Positions 24,520 through 33,435 of a stretch of 64,000 nucleotides of DNA are shown here, one piece after another. Positions within the stretch are counted from its first letter, which is position 1. The number at the start of each line of letters is the position of its first letter. The stretch is from NCBI GenBank assembly GCA_040830725.1, contig JBFOMG010000032.1, forward strand, positions 3,820 to 67,819, read 5' to 3'. Source of the DNA: JAWKWH01 sp040830725 (GTDB taxonomy: Bacteria > Pseudomonadota > Alphaproteobacteria > Rhizobiales > Rhizobiaceae). The translations under genes were made by a program, and so were the position numbers. The notes under the pieces were generated by a model. The model ran no database searches, had not been told where the DNA came from, and saw nothing but the letters and a program-made list of their open reading frames with translations.

Positions 24520-24900
24520 ATGAGCACCGCAGTCGATATCGTCAAATCCTATCTTTCGGCCATGGAGCGGCGCGATCTGGACACCGCGCGCAGCTTCCTT
24601 GCGCCTGGATTTACGATGATATTCCCCGGCGGGGCGGAATTTTCGACACCGGAGCAGTTGGTCGAATGGAGCAGGCCACGTTACCGGTCGGTTGCCAAAC
24701 ACTATGACCATTTCGACGAGATGGTGGCTGGAGACAATGGTGTAGTCTATTGTTTCGGTACGCTTTTCGGGGAATGGCCCGACGGCGAACCTTTTTCCGG
24801 TATCCGTTTCATCGACCGTTTCGAGCTGTCCGACGGCAAGATCACCGGCCAACGGGTGTGGAACGACATGGGTGAAGCGCGGCTGGCGGGTACAAGCTAG
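24520..24900 (+). CDS. SnoaL/NTF2-like small protein
   Basis: About 126 residues with the cone-shaped SnoaL/NTF2-like pattern: VKSYLSAMERRDLDTARSFL, PGFTMIFPGGAEFSTPEQLV, GVVYCFGTLFGEWPDGEPF, and the closing RFIDRFELSDGKITGQRVW. Such folds act as small isomerases, hydrolases or binding proteins. A GTG at 24490 gives ten more residues; neither start has a strong ribosome-binding site. It diverges from the DRL-like gene, and its TAG shares the CTAG with the stop of the converging dihydroorotase gene. Confidence 0.75.
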   Translation: MSTAVDIVKSYLSAMERRDLDTARSFLAPGFTMIFPGGAEFSTPEQLVEWSRPRYRSVAKHYDHFDEMVAGDNGVVYCFGTLFGEWPDGEPFSGIRFIDRFELSDGKITGQRVWNDMGEARLAGTS

Positions 24901-26225
24901 GCGAGCGTTTCAGAAAACCGTACCGCCTGCCCCTGCCCTTCGGCAACAATTTCACCGTCCCACATGACGCGCTTGCCACGGATAACCGTTCCGATGGGCC
25001 AGCCGGTCACCTCTCGGCCGTCATAAGGCGTCCAGCCGGCTTTTGAACCGGCCTGTTCGTTGGTGATTGTCTCGCGGCGATTGAGGTCGACGATAGTGAA
25101 ATCCGCATCATAGCCTGCGGCGATGCGCCCCTTGTTGGCGATGCCAAAAAGACGCTGCGGACCATGGCTTGAAAGGTCGACGAACCGTTCCAGCGTCAGC
25201 CGGCCGGCATTGATGTGGTCAAGCATGATCGGCACCAGCGTCTGCACGCCGGTCATGCCCGAAGGCGAAGCTGGATACGGTTGCTGCTTTTCCTCCAGCG
25301 TGTGCGGGGCATGGTCAGAGCCGAGGACGTCGACAATGCCCTGCGAAATGCCGCGCCAGATGCCGTTTCGATGGTTGGCATCACGGACCGGCGGGTTCAT
25401 CTGGATGAGCGTCCCGAGCGTTGCATATTCCTCGGCGGATAACGTCAGATGATGCGGGGTCGCCTCGCAGGTGGCGACATCCTTGTTGTTTTGCAGGAAC
25501 CCGATCTCGTCGGCAGTCGAGATGTGAAGGACGTGGATGCGCGCGCGGGCTTGTCTGGCGATGCGAACCAGCCTTTCAGTGCACTGCAACGCAGCGATTT
25601 CATCGCGCCAGACCGGATGGGACGACGGATCGCCCTCAATTCGCAAATGTTCGCGTTCGCGCAGGCGGAACTCATCCTCGGAATGAAATGCGGCACGGCG
25701 GCGCGTATTGCGCAAAATGGAGGCAACACCCTCGTCGTCCTCGACCAGCAGATCACCGGTGGAAGAGCCCATGAAAACCTTGATGCCGGCGGCGGCTGGC
25801 AAACGCTCCAGTTCGCCGACTTGTCCGGCGTTCTCGCGGGTGCCGCCGACCCAAAAAGCAAAATCGCAATGCATGCGGCCGGTTGCGCGGTTCACCTTGT
25901 CGGCAAGGGCAGCCTCTGATGTGGTCAGCGGTTTGGTGTTCGGCATTTCAAACACGGCGGTGACACCGCCTAGCACCGCAGCCCGCGAACCGGTTTCCAG
26001 GTCTTCCTTGTGCTCCAGCCCCGGCTCACGAAAATGCACCTGGCTGTCGATCACGCCGGGTAAAATGTGCAGGCCGGTGCAGTCGATCTTCTCGCCGGCG
26101 TCGGCGCCGGACAGTGGTCCGATTTCCGCGATTTTCCCGTTGACGACACCGATATCGTGCCGGCTGGTTCCATCTTGATTGACGACCGTGCCATCCTTCA
26201 AAATCAGGTCGAACGTCTTGGCCAT
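24897..26225 (-). CDS. pyrC: dihydroorotase, class I type, with altered metal motif
   Basis: A 442-residue amidohydrolase of the class I dihydroorotase group: VHFREPGLEHKEDLETGSRA, FEMPNTKPLT, the candidate carboxylated Lys in GIKVFMGSSTGD, His in AAFHSEDE and HVLHIST, and the catalytic Asp in LGSDHAPHT. It should interconvert carbamoyl aspartate and dihydroorotate in pyrimidine synthesis. One oddity: the first metal motif reads DSQVHFR where most family members have D-x-H-x-H, so one ligand His is Gln. Other Rhizobiales may share this. Overlaps the SnoaL-like gene end to end by 4 bases. Confidence 0.85.
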   Translation of the reverse strand: MAKTFDLILKDGTVVNQDGTSRHDIGVVNGKIAEIGPLSGADAGEKIDCTGLHILPGVIDSQVHFREPGLEHKEDLETGSRAAVLGGVTAVFEMPNTKPLTTSEAALADKVNRATGRMHCDFAFWVGGTRENAGQVGELERLPAAAGIKVFMGSSTGDLLVEDDEGVASILRNTRRRAAFHSEDEFRLREREHLRIEGDPSSHPVWRDEIAALQCTERLVRIARQARARIHVLHISTADEIGFLQNNKDVATCEATPHHLTLSAEEYATLGTLIQMNPPVRDANHRNGIWRGISQGIVDVLGSDHAPHTLEEKQQPYPASPSGMTGVQTLVPIMLDHINAGRLTLERFVDLSSHGPQRLFGIANKGRIAAGYDADFTIVDLNRRETITNEQAGSKAGWTPYDGREVTGWPIGTVIRGKRVMWDGEIVAEGQGQAVRFSETLA

Positions 26226-26317
26226 AGTCGCCTGCCTCCCAGTCCGCCGGCATGGTCTTGCCGGATCAATGCGGGGGGCTTACGTAATGGCGGTTCGCAA
26301 CGCAAGAGATTCTAGCC

Positions 26318-27166
26318 ATGCCCACCGTGATGCTTATGGACAGAGCACTTATTGCTGTGGATGGCGAGGACGCCGAACACTTTCTGCAAAACCTGATCAC
26401 CACTGACCTTGACGCACTGGCTGAGGGTGAAAGCCTGCCAGGCGCACTTTTGACACCGCAGGGAAAAATCCTGTTCGACTTCCTGATTTCGCGTGAAGGC
26501 TCGGGCTTCATACTTGAATGCCGAAAGGATATCGCCGCTGATTTCATCAAGCGGCTGATGATCTACCGCCTCAGGGCGAAAGTTGGAATATCCGAATCAG
26601 ATCAGGCGGTTGTCAGCGTTTCGTGGGGCGATGATTCAGGCACTTCAAGCGGAATTCGCGACAAGCGCTTCTTCGACGAGACGGTCCTGCGGCACTATGG
26701 GAGCGAAACTTCGGGTTCAGCGGACGCAGAGGATTATCATTCCTTCCGGATTGCCAGTGGTGTTGGTGAAAGCGGCGATGATTTCGAACTTGGCGACGCC
26801 TTTCCGCATGATGTCCTGTTCGATCAAAACAGCGGCGTGTCCTTCAAAAAAGGTTGTTTCGTCGGGCAGGAAGTTGTTTCGCGCATGCAACATCGCGGCA
26901 CTGCCAGAAAACGGCTGCTGCTCGTGCGCGGGAAGCAAAACCTGCCAGCGCCGGGCAGTGAAATTACTGCCGGTGAACGGGCAATCGGAACACTCGGATC
27001 AGTAGCCGCCTCGGAAGGATTGGCCCTGGTTCGCATCGACCGGGCAGCAAAAGCCATGTCAGAGGGGATACCTGTTCTGGCCGGTGATGCGGTCATCGAA
27101 TTGGCGATTCCCACCTGGGCAGGATTCAGCTTCCCCGATGCGGCGGCTGAAGCGGATCAAACCTGA
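26318..27166 (+). CDS. ygfZ: YgfZ/GcvT-like folate-binding protein
   Basis: A 282-residue member of the YgfZ family, which binds tetrahydrofolate and supports repair or assembly of certain iron-sulfur enzymes. The diagnostic motif K-x-C-x-x-G-Q-E is present as KKGCFVGQEVVSRMQHRG. The N-terminal part (HFLQNLITTDLDAL, LLTPQGKILFDFLI) is also typical. Its stop overlaps the start of the HD-hydrolase gene (TGATG). Confidence 0.92.
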   Translation: MPTVMLMDRALIAVDGEDAEHFLQNLITTDLDALAEGESLPGALLTPQGKILFDFLISREGSGFILECRKDIAADFIKRLMIYRLRAKVGISESDQAVVSVSWGDDSGTSSGIRDKRFFDETVLRHYGSETSGSADAEDYHSFRIASGVGESGDDFELGDAFPHDVLFDQNSGVSFKKGCFVGQEVVSRMQHRGTARKRLLLVRGKQNLPAPGSEITAGERAIGTLGSVAASEGLALVRIDRAAKAMSEGIPVLAGDAVIELAIPTWAGFSFPDAAAEADQT

Positions 27167-27771
27167 TGGCCGATCGCGCCGGTGCACCGCCAAGAGCATG
27201 GCAACGGATGATCTCGGGGCGGAGGCTCGACTTGCTGGATCCCTCCCCCCTGGACATCGAGATTTCAGACATTGCCCATGGATTGGCGCGGGTGGCGCGA
27301 TGGAACGGTCAGACTTCCGGCGATCATGCATTCTCGGTGGCACAGCATTCGCTGTTGGTCGATGACATCTTCCTCAGCATCAAGCCGGCAGCCACTCCGG
27401 ACCAGCGCCTGACCTGCCTGCTGCATGACGCGCCCGAATATGTGATCGGCGACATGATCTCACCCTTCAAGGCAGTAGTTGGCGGTGGTTACAAACAGGT
27501 GGAAGCAAGGCTGCAAACGGCCATTCACCTGCGCTTTTCCCTGCCAGCGGAAACGCCGGAAACTCTCAAGCAGGCAATCAAGCGGGCCGACCAGGTTGCT
27601 GCCTGGTTTGAAGCCCGCCAACTGGCCGGATTCTCAGACCGCGAGGCAGCGAAATACTTTGGCCGGCCGCGAGGAATCAGCGGCGATGATTTCGATCTCA
27701 CGCCACAACCGGCAAAAAAGACCGAGCAAGCCTTTCTGAAACGTTTTCAAGCGCTTGAGAGTCAGCGGTGA
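27166..27771 (+). CDS. HD-domain hydrolase, YfbR-like
   Basis: A 201-residue HD-superfamily protein. The metal site is seen as HAFSVAQHSLLVD, LLHDAPEYVIGD and the later KRADQVAAWFE. YfbR-type enzymes dephosphorylate deoxynucleoside monophosphates. It is translationally coupled to ygfZ. The end overlaps the convergent gene by 10 bases. Confidence 0.88.
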   Translation: MADRAGAPPRAWQRMISGRRLDLLDPSPLDIEISDIAHGLARVARWNGQTSGDHAFSVAQHSLLVDDIFLSIKPAATPDQRLTCLLHDAPEYVIGDMISPFKAVVGGGYKQVEARLQTAIHLRFSLPAETPETLKQAIKRADQVAAWFEARQLAGFSDREAAKYFGRPRGISGDDFDLTPQPAKKTEQAFLKRFQALESQR

Positions 27772-28145
27772 ATTGGCCCGACACCGAATAACTGCAATAT
27801 GACCGACAGCGCGAAAAAACCTATCGAGGCGATGAATGCTGAGCGGGCATAGTGGCCGTAAACCTCGCGCATGACGCCGCCAAAGGCGCGCTTGGCGTGA
27901 TCGTTTTTGGGGCGCGTCTGTTCATCGAGATGGATCCAGACTTCAGTGCGTTTCGGCGGACGCTTTGCCGCGGTGAACGCAAACCAGAGCAAGATAGCCG
28001 TCATCAACAGGGCCAGGATGGCGCCCGCTCTGAAAGACATGACCGGATGGAATGAAAATGAAAGCATGATGACGCAGATCGCCAACGAGCCGAAAAACAC
28101 GGCACGTCCGACGCAGAAAAAGGCGACATTACGGACTTTTTCCAT
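27762..28145 (-). CDS. four-helix membrane protein of unknown function
   Basis: A 127-residue protein with helices at about residues 10-28, 33-55 and 100-125 and a charged loop (KRPPKRTEVWIHLDEQTRPK, then NDHAKRAFGGVMREVYGHYA). The frame extends 18 codons upstream of the chosen ATG. Alphaproteobacterial genomes often have such a small membrane gene near ygfZ, but no role is known to me. Confidence 0.65.
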   Translation of the reverse strand: MEKVRNVAFFCVGRAVFFGSLAICVIMLSFSFHPVMSFRAGAILALLMTAILLWFAFTAAKRPPKRTEVWIHLDEQTRPKNDHAKRAFGGVMREVYGHYARSAFIASIGFFALSVILQLFGVGPIHR

Positions 28146-28242
28146 CGATTTGACCTGTGGCAGCCAGATTGCAGCCAAATTCACAAGATCGCAATTCACA
28201 ATCCGCGGAGCGACTCATGACTTGGGGCCCAGACGAGGCACA

Positions 28243-29025
28243 TTACCAGTCGTCGCTTGAAACCAGCTGGCGATAGGCATCGCGCGAAAGTTTCAACAAC
28301 TCGTCTTCTTCCAGGCTTCCTGTGACCGCACAGGCATAGCCGTGGTCAAGCCAATAAAATGCCCGCGCGCCGCGTTCTTCAACCAGCTGAAACCCGGTTT
28401 CGCCCTTGCTGTCCACCGTCGTCACATAGAGCGAGATGCGGTCGCCGTTCTGATTTTCATACATGAATTGTGCCGCGGCGCGTTCACCGGAGGGAAGCAG
28501 CCGTCCGCCAACAAGCGAGAAGCCATATTGCTCAAGGTTCGGCGCGACCAGGCTCAGGCCGACGCGCTTCGACAGCCACGCAACCAGATGATCCTTTTCA
28601 TTGGCGCCGACCTCGACGGTGTGGCGCTTTTCTGCTGCATAGATGACGTGGGCTGCGATTGCGTTGTCGGCAAGAAGGCTGGCCTCATTTGGCGCCTCGC
28701 CCGGCTGCGTACCGGCAAGATATCCCACCGCACCGCCGGCAACGAAGAGAACGACAGCGGCCGCCGCCATCCAACTTCTGAATCCGCCGGACGAATTGTC
28801 GTTGGTGCTGCGAATGGCTGAGAGCCGCGACGGAACCGGTTCGCCGGCAACAGGGTCGAGTGCGTCCTTCAGAGACTTGCGATCCTCAGCGAATTGCTGG
28901 AATCGTGCCTTCTCATCAGGATTTTCATCCAGCCAGCGATTGAACTCCGCCATTCGTTCGGGTGGCATCTCGCCGTCAAGCGCCATATGCAGGTCGGTAT
29001 CGGAAAATGTCTTTTTCATCGTCAT
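28243..29025 (-). CDS. membrane anti-sigma factor (zinc-finger type lineage)
   Basis: A 260-residue single-pass protein. The N-terminal cytosolic part (DTDLHMALDGEMPPERMAEF, DENPDEKARFQQFAEDRKSL) is that of ChrR/RsiW-like anti-sigma factors, but without the usual Cys of the zinc motif. A membrane helix lies at about residues 85-105 (WMAAAAVVLFVAGGAVGYLA), and a sizeable periplasmic domain follows. Its start overlaps the stop of the sigma-factor gene (ATGA), the classical arrangement for an ECF sigma and its inhibitor. The inducing signal is unknown. Confidence 0.88.
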   Translation of the reverse strand: MTMKKTFSDTDLHMALDGEMPPERMAEFNRWLDENPDEKARFQQFAEDRKSLKDALDPVAGEPVPSRLSAIRSTNDNSSGGFRSWMAAAAVVLFVAGGAVGYLAGTQPGEAPNEASLLADNAIAAHVIYAAEKRHTVEVGANEKDHLVAWLSKRVGLSLVAPNLEQYGFSLVGGRLLPSGERAAAQFMYENQNGDRISLYVTTVDSKGETGFQLVEERGARAFYWLDHGYACAVTGSLEEDELLKLSRDAYRQLVSSDDW

Positions 29026-29537
29026 TCCACGACCCTGATGGTTCTGCTGCGGCCGGGATCGCCCAAAAGGTTGCGCAACTCGTCGCGCCCCCTTGCAATC
29101 CGCGACATCAAGGTGCCGGCAGGCACATCAAGAATTCCGGCCGCCTCAGCATAGGAAAAACCTTCTACCGCGACCAGCGTGAGGGCAGCGCGCCGGTCCG
29201 GATCGATCTGCTGCAGCGCGTCCAAAACGTCACGCGCGACCAGTTTTTCGTGCTGTTCTGCTCCGGATTTTACCTGCGAGCCATCCATTTCGGAGATTGG
29301 AATGACCTCACCCCTGCGTTGCTCCTTTCGAACCGTATCGATGAAAATATTGTGCATGATCGTAAACAACCAACGCCGCGGGTTTTCGCCGGTTTGCCAA
29401 TTCTCCATGCGTCTGAACGCTCTTTCGAGACTGTCCTGAACCAAATCGTCGGCCCGGTCGGAATCGCGCATCAGCGAACGGGCGTAACGCCGCAAGCGGG
29501 GTATTTCCGCCAGTATCGCTTTTTGCCGGTCTTTCAT
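29022..29537 (-). CDS. ECF-type RNA polymerase sigma factor
   Basis: A 171-residue sigma-70 family factor. Region 2 is LRRYARSLMRDSDRADDLVQ, DSLERAFRRMENWQTGENPR, RWLFTIMHNIFID. Region 4 is ALTLVAVEGFSYAEAAGILD followed by VPAGTLMSRIARGRDELR. It directs transcription of an extracytoplasmic stress regulon and is presumably held by the overlapping downstream anti-sigma factor. No autoregulatory promoter could be identified with confidence. Confidence 0.93.
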   Translation of the reverse strand: MKDRQKAILAEIPRLRRYARSLMRDSDRADDLVQDSLERAFRRMENWQTGENPRRWLFTIMHNIFIDTVRKEQRRGEVIPISEMDGSQVKSGAEQHEKLVARDVLDALQQIDPDRRAALTLVAVEGFSYAEAAGILDVPAGTLMSRIARGRDELRNLLGDPGRSRTIRVVE

Positions 29538-29762
29538 GAGCCCAATTTCAATCCGATGCCCGTTCGATAAATTGATACCTGATTGAAGCTTGGCTTTCGG
29601 TAATGCGCAAGGCCCCGCCGGGTCTTCATGTGCATGAACGAGGCGAAGAGGAAATTATTCCGCTGCGCGTACTACAAAATTTCATGACCGTTCAGTCAAA
29701 TTTGGTTGTCCGGGCAACAGTTTCGGTTAGTGTGGCGACCAATTTCTCTGAGGGATCTTACC

Positions 29763-30986
29763 GTGCAGCAGACAAGCGCGAAAACGCAAATTCCGTGGCT
29801 GATCATCATTTGTGGCTGCATCATTGCGCTGCTCGCATTTGGTCCGCGCTCGGCAATGGGCTTTTTCCAACTGCCGATGCTGGCTGACACCGGCTGGGAC
29901 CGCACGACATTTGGTCTTGCAATGGCGACTCAAAACCTGCTGTGGGGATTCAGCCAGCCGGTTTTCGGAGCGCTTGCCGACAAATACGGCGCTTGGCGAA
30001 TGCTGTCGCTGGGCGCCTTGCTCTACGCGGCCGGCCTGACAATGATGGCGTTCCCCTATTCGCCGGCAATGCTGCACGTGGGCGGCGGCGTTCTGGTCGG
30101 CGTCGGTGTTGGCGCGTGCTCATTCGGAATCATTTTGGCCGCTTTTGCGCGCAACACCGCACCTGAGCAACGCAGCCTCGTGTTTGGTTTCGGCACAGCC
30201 GCCGGATCGGCGGGAATGTTCCTTTTTGCTCCGATCAGCCAGGGATTAATTGAAGCCGTCGGCTGGTCAGATGCGTTGATCTGGATTTCGATCCTGATGC
30301 TGACAATTCCCGTTCTGGCAATTCCGCTACGGGGAAATGCTGCGACCAGCCCGGTGACGACAGAGGAGATCAGCCAAACGGCCGCCGAAGCGCTTCGTGA
30401 AGCGTTCAGCCACCAAAGCTATCTTTTGCTTGTGGCCGGGTTTTTCGTTTGCGGTTTCCATGTCGCTTTCATCTCGGCCCATTTTCCGGCCTATCTCAGC
30501 GACGTGGGCATTGAGGCCAAATATGCTGTGATTTCAATAGCCTTGATTGGCTTCTTGAACATTTTTGGGTCGCTTGCTTCCGGTATTCTGGGCCAAAAAT
30601 ACTCAAAGCCGCTCATCCTTGTCTGGCTTTATCTGGGCCGTTCGATCGCGATAACCGCATTCATTCTTGTACCGCCATCGCCGACATCAGTGGTGCTGTT
30701 TTCCATGGCGCTCGGGTTCCTGTGGCTTTCCACCATTGCCCCTACAAATGCGCTGGTGGCGATCATGTTCGGAACCCGGCATCTTGGAATGCTGGGCGGT
30801 CTGGTATTCTTCTCGCACCAGATTGGTTCGTTTCTCGGCGTGTGGCTTGGCGGATATCTTTACGACAAGACCGGATCGTATGATCCGGTTTGGTGGATCG
30901 GGATCGCTCTTGGAATATTTGCAGCGATTGTCCACTGGCCGATCAAAGAACGAGCGGTCGACCGGCCGGCAGTCGCGGCGGCGTGA
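29763..30986 (+). CDS. MFS transporter, OxlT-like
   Basis: A 407-residue major facilitator with 12 predicted helices. The loop 2-3 motif appears as GALADKYGAWRMLSLG, and repeats such as FGFGTAAGSAGMFLFAPISQ match the oxalate/formate antiporter-like group of MFS carriers in alphaproteobacteria. The GTG at 29763 is preferred because GAGGGA lies 7-12 bases before it; the open frame continues to 29706. It stands alone, with the sigma gene diverging upstream. Substrate unknown, probably a carboxylate. Confidence 0.85.
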   Translation: MQQTSAKTQIPWLIIICGCIIALLAFGPRSAMGFFQLPMLADTGWDRTTFGLAMATQNLLWGFSQPVFGALADKYGAWRMLSLGALLYAAGLTMMAFPYSPAMLHVGGGVLVGVGVGACSFGIILAAFARNTAPEQRSLVFGFGTAAGSAGMFLFAPISQGLIEAVGWSDALIWISILMLTIPVLAIPLRGNAATSPVTTEEISQTAAEALREAFSHQSYLLLVAGFFVCGFHVAFISAHFPAYLSDVGIEAKYAVISIALIGFLNIFGSLASGILGQKYSKPLILVWLYLGRSIAITAFILVPPSPTSVVLFSMALGFLWLSTIAPTNALVAIMFGTRHLGMLGGLVFFSHQIGSFLGVWLGGYLYDKTGSYDPVWWIGIALGIFAAIVHWPIKERAVDRPAVAAA

Positions 30987-31010
30987 AGCCACCGCGTTGC
31001 CCGGAAGCAC

Positions 31011-31307
31011 CTAGTCTCTCGTTGATGCAACCAGCCGAATTGTGGTTGTCGACGGTGGACCGGGAAAACGGTCTTTTGAGCCATCCCGGTATTCGTTGAA
31101 GGGCGCGCTGTCGAGAAAACGCTGCTTGGCGGATTCATTGTCAAATTCGAGCACAGCGATGAACTTGGTTGGATCATCGGTCTCAAAAGCGGTGTAGTCA
31201 TAGCCCTCATCGCCAGTGGCCTTCAGGCCTGCAACGAGTGTGTTCAACGCCTCGATCTGGGCGTCTGCCTTGCCTTCATTGACCGTGTATTCAACTAGCA
31301 GGCTCAT
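31011..31307 (-). CDS. antibiotic biosynthesis monooxygenase-like (ABM) domain protein
   Basis: A 98-residue single-domain dimeric alpha-beta barrel protein: MSLLVEYTVNEGKADAQIEA, KATGDEGYDYTAFETDDPTK, FIAVLEFDNESAKQRFLDSA. These small proteins include quinol monooxygenases (YgiN-like) and many of unknown activity. It is the last of three leftward small genes and may be expressed with the MAPEG and YCII-like genes. Confidence 0.78.
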   Translation of the reverse strand: MSLLVEYTVNEGKADAQIEALNTLVAGLKATGDEGYDYTAFETDDPTKFIAVLEFDNESAKQRFLDSAPFNEYRDGSKDRFPGPPSTTTIRLVASTRD

Positions 31308-31349
31308 CGCTCATACTCCCTATATGTGCAAACACAGATCGGTTTTGTT

Positions 31350-31760
31350 TCAGCCAAAATTCGTCGCAATTTCCCATGCAATCACGATCAGACAAAGCCA
31401 CGCAATCACAAATATCAGCGTCCGCAGCATAATGACGCCAATCCCCGCGAGCATCACCACAGCATGCGCAATGCGGGCCCAAAAGAAAATCATGGCGGCA
31501 AGCGCGGTCGCAGAAGTTGAGATTCCTGCCAAATGTGCAACGACAACGAGACCGGCAAAAGCGCCGAATTGCTCCACCAGATTGATATGCGCCCGGTTGG
31601 CCCGCCTGAGCCAGGCCGGCATCGCATCAACATCGCGAAGATTCCGGTAATCCTCGGCCGTCAGCACACCCTGGTTCATCACCTGCCCGGCGATGAAGGG
31701 GACCCACAAAACAGCGAGCAGTACTGAAGTCAGAAACAGATACCAAAGTTCCGTGGTCAT
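31350..31760 (-). CDS. MAPEG family membrane protein
   Basis: A 136-residue four-helix protein of the MAPEG family (membrane-associated proteins in eicosanoid and glutathione metabolism). Typical features are ELWYLFLTSVLLAVLWVPF, the loop WLRRANRAHINLVEQFGAFA and ARIAHAVVMLAGI. The motif Arg-Ala-x-x-Asn/His with a following Glu is where glutathione contacts lie in characterised members. The frame extends 25 codons upstream of the chosen ATG at 31760. Function in bacteria is unclear. Confidence 0.85.
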   Translation of the reverse strand: MTTELWYLFLTSVLLAVLWVPFIAGQVMNQGVLTAEDYRNLRDVDAMPAWLRRANRAHINLVEQFGAFAGLVVVAHLAGISTSATALAAMIFFWARIAHAVVMLAGIGVIMLRTLIFVIAWLCLIVIAWEIATNFG

Positions 31761-31863
31761 CGTTTTACCTCCGTCAGAAACCAGATATTCGGGAACGCCA
31801 CCCCAGCGTGCCTTGCTTTGGTGGCGTTCCCGCACTCATTCTACCGCCAAAACGGCAGTTGAC

Positions 31864-32172
31864 CTACATATCCATCGCTTCGGCGACTTCCACCGAGCCG
31901 TGATCCAGGATCGGACACCCCTTGGCCATCTCGCACGCTGCATCAATGCTGTCTGCTTCGACCAGCGAATAGCCGGAAATCGGGTTGGCACCACCGCCGT
32001 CTTCGACACCACCAGACGTTACGGTTTTCGACATCCCGGCTGGGTTGCCGCCGTCAATAACTGCGTTGCCTAGACCCGCAAACCACGCCTGCCACGCGGC
32101 CATGACCTGCTGCCCTTCTTCCGGCGTCTCGGGCATTTTGCCGCCGTGATACGCAAAGATGAATTTTGCCAT
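31864..32172 (-). CDS. YCII-related (DGPF) protein
   Basis: A 102-residue YCII-like protein: MAKFIFAYHGGKMPETPEEG, WQAWFAGLGNAVIDGGNPAG, ISGYSLVEADSIDAACEMAK, then CPILDHGSVEVAEAMDM. YCII folds are dimeric ferredoxin-like barrels, some of which act on small molecules. Genes of this sort often sit near ECF sigma factors in actinobacteria, and here an ECF gene is about 2 kb away, but no direct link is visible. Confidence 0.8.
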   Translation of the reverse strand: MAKFIFAYHGGKMPETPEEGQQVMAAWQAWFAGLGNAVIDGGNPAGMSKTVTSGGVEDGGGANPISGYSLVEADSIDAACEMAKGCPILDHGSVEVAEAMDM

Positions 32173-32387
32173 TTTCAATACTCCCAATTGTCAAATTATC
32201 GACTGCAGATGAACTTCAAACAGGACCCCCAGATGAGCGGTCCGTATCAATGACGCTCTCGGGCCGCGGTTTCCGACAACACCAATCAATTTCGAAACCA
32301 GGCCGGGGTTGGGATCCTGGATGAATGACTTTATCATGTGCTAATATTCCACGCCCTACCAAACAGGAGACAAAGAGAGGCAGATAA

Positions 32388-32945
32388 ATGCCGGCGGCCA
32401 AAAGACACTTTCGATATGCCGATGCGCTGATCAGCGCCTCGGTCAAAGAGTTCAGCAAAAAAGGGCCTCGAGCCAGCAAACGCGCCGTTATCAAGGCAAC
32501 AAAAGCACCTGGTAGAGCCAGCTATACCGCCAGCTACAATGAGGACAAACGGCGCCGACCGAAAAACCCCGCGAGCAACTGGTCCGCAACCGCGGCGGCG
32601 ATCAACCGCAACATTGAAAACAGGGTCTGGAAAACAACCAAGTCCGCTTACAACAAGGTCAGGCGGGAGAAATCCGAACTTTATCAGCCAGTTATTGGAA
32701 ACGGCACATCGTTTGCCGCGCTGCTGGGACTGGCTACGACCCATCACCGGCTGCCGACCCAGATTTCGCGCCGTGCGCTGTTGGTTGGCGGCAGCGCAAC
32801 GCTGACATCGGCTTTGGTGCTGGCGAGTACGGATGCACGGGCCGAGAACTGGGGATATATCGGCGAGGTCAAGTCCGACATCAATGCCTATGTAGCGAGC
32901 AAACGGCCGTCAATCGAAGCGTCCTTGCGCGCTGGTCTGCAGTAA
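32388..32945 (+). CDS. hypothetical protein with internal twin-Arg signal-like segment
   Basis: A 185-residue reading frame. The first 110 residues are strongly basic and helical (KRHFRYADALISASVKEFSK ... RRPKNPASNWSATAAAINRN). Residues about 124-150 then look like an export signal: TQISRRALLVGGSATLTSAL with a final ARA. The remaining 35 residues (ENWGYIGEVKSDINAYVASK) would be the mature part. A signal this deep in a protein is unusual, so either translation also begins later or two genes have become fused. It converges on smpB with 3 bases between. Confidence 0.5.
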   Translation: MPAAKRHFRYADALISASVKEFSKKGPRASKRAVIKATKAPGRASYTASYNEDKRRRPKNPASNWSATAAAINRNIENRVWKTTKSAYNKVRREKSELYQPVIGNGTSFAALLGLATTHHRLPTQISRRALLVGGSATLTSALVLASTDARAENWGYIGEVKSDINAYVASKRPSIEASLRAGLQ

Positions 32946-32948
32946 AGA

Positions 32949-33419
32949 TCAACCACGCTCTTTCATCAGGCGCGCCTTTTCGCGGTTCCAATCACGTTTG
33001 CGCTCGGTTTCCCGTTTGTCGTGAAGTTTTTTGCCGCGCGCAATGGCGAGCAAAAGTTTGGCCCGGCCGCGATCGTTGAAGTATATTTTGAGCGGCACCA
33101 TGGTCATGCCTTCGCGGTCTACGGCCTGAGCGAGGCGCGCCATTTCGCGCTTGTTTAACAGCAGTTTACGACGACGGCGCGGTTCGTGATTGTTCCGGTT
33201 TCCCTGAAGATATTCGGGCACATAGGAATTGATGAGCCAAATCTCGCCATCTTCAACGGCCGCATAGCTTTCCTGAATATTGGCCTGACCCTCTCGCATG
33301 GATTTGACCTCGGTTCCGGTCAGCACCAAACCGGCCTCGATGGTGTCCATTATCTCGTAGGAAAAACGAGCCTTCCGGTTCTCGGCAACCGGCCGTGTCT
33401 TTTTCTTGTCCTTGGCCAT
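32949..33419 (-). CDS. smpB: SsrA-binding protein SmpB
   Basis: A 156-residue SmpB of normal length. Key stretches are ENRKARFSYEIMDTIEAGLV, LTGTEVKSMREGQANIQESY, the KREMARLAQAVDREGMTMVP core and a basic tail (KKLHDKRETERKRDWNREK) that enters the ribosomal mRNA channel. It delivers tmRNA to stalled ribosomes. It lies 16 bases downstream of dapA on the same strand, the usual order in Rhizobiales. Confidence 0.97.
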   Translation of the reverse strand: MAKDKKKTRPVAENRKARFSYEIMDTIEAGLVLTGTEVKSMREGQANIQESYAAVEDGEIWLINSYVPEYLQGNRNNHEPRRRRKLLLNKREMARLAQAVDREGMTMVPLKIYFNDRGRAKLLLAIARGKKLHDKRETERKRDWNREKARLMKERG

Positions 33420-33435
33420 GACATTGCAGCGCTGA

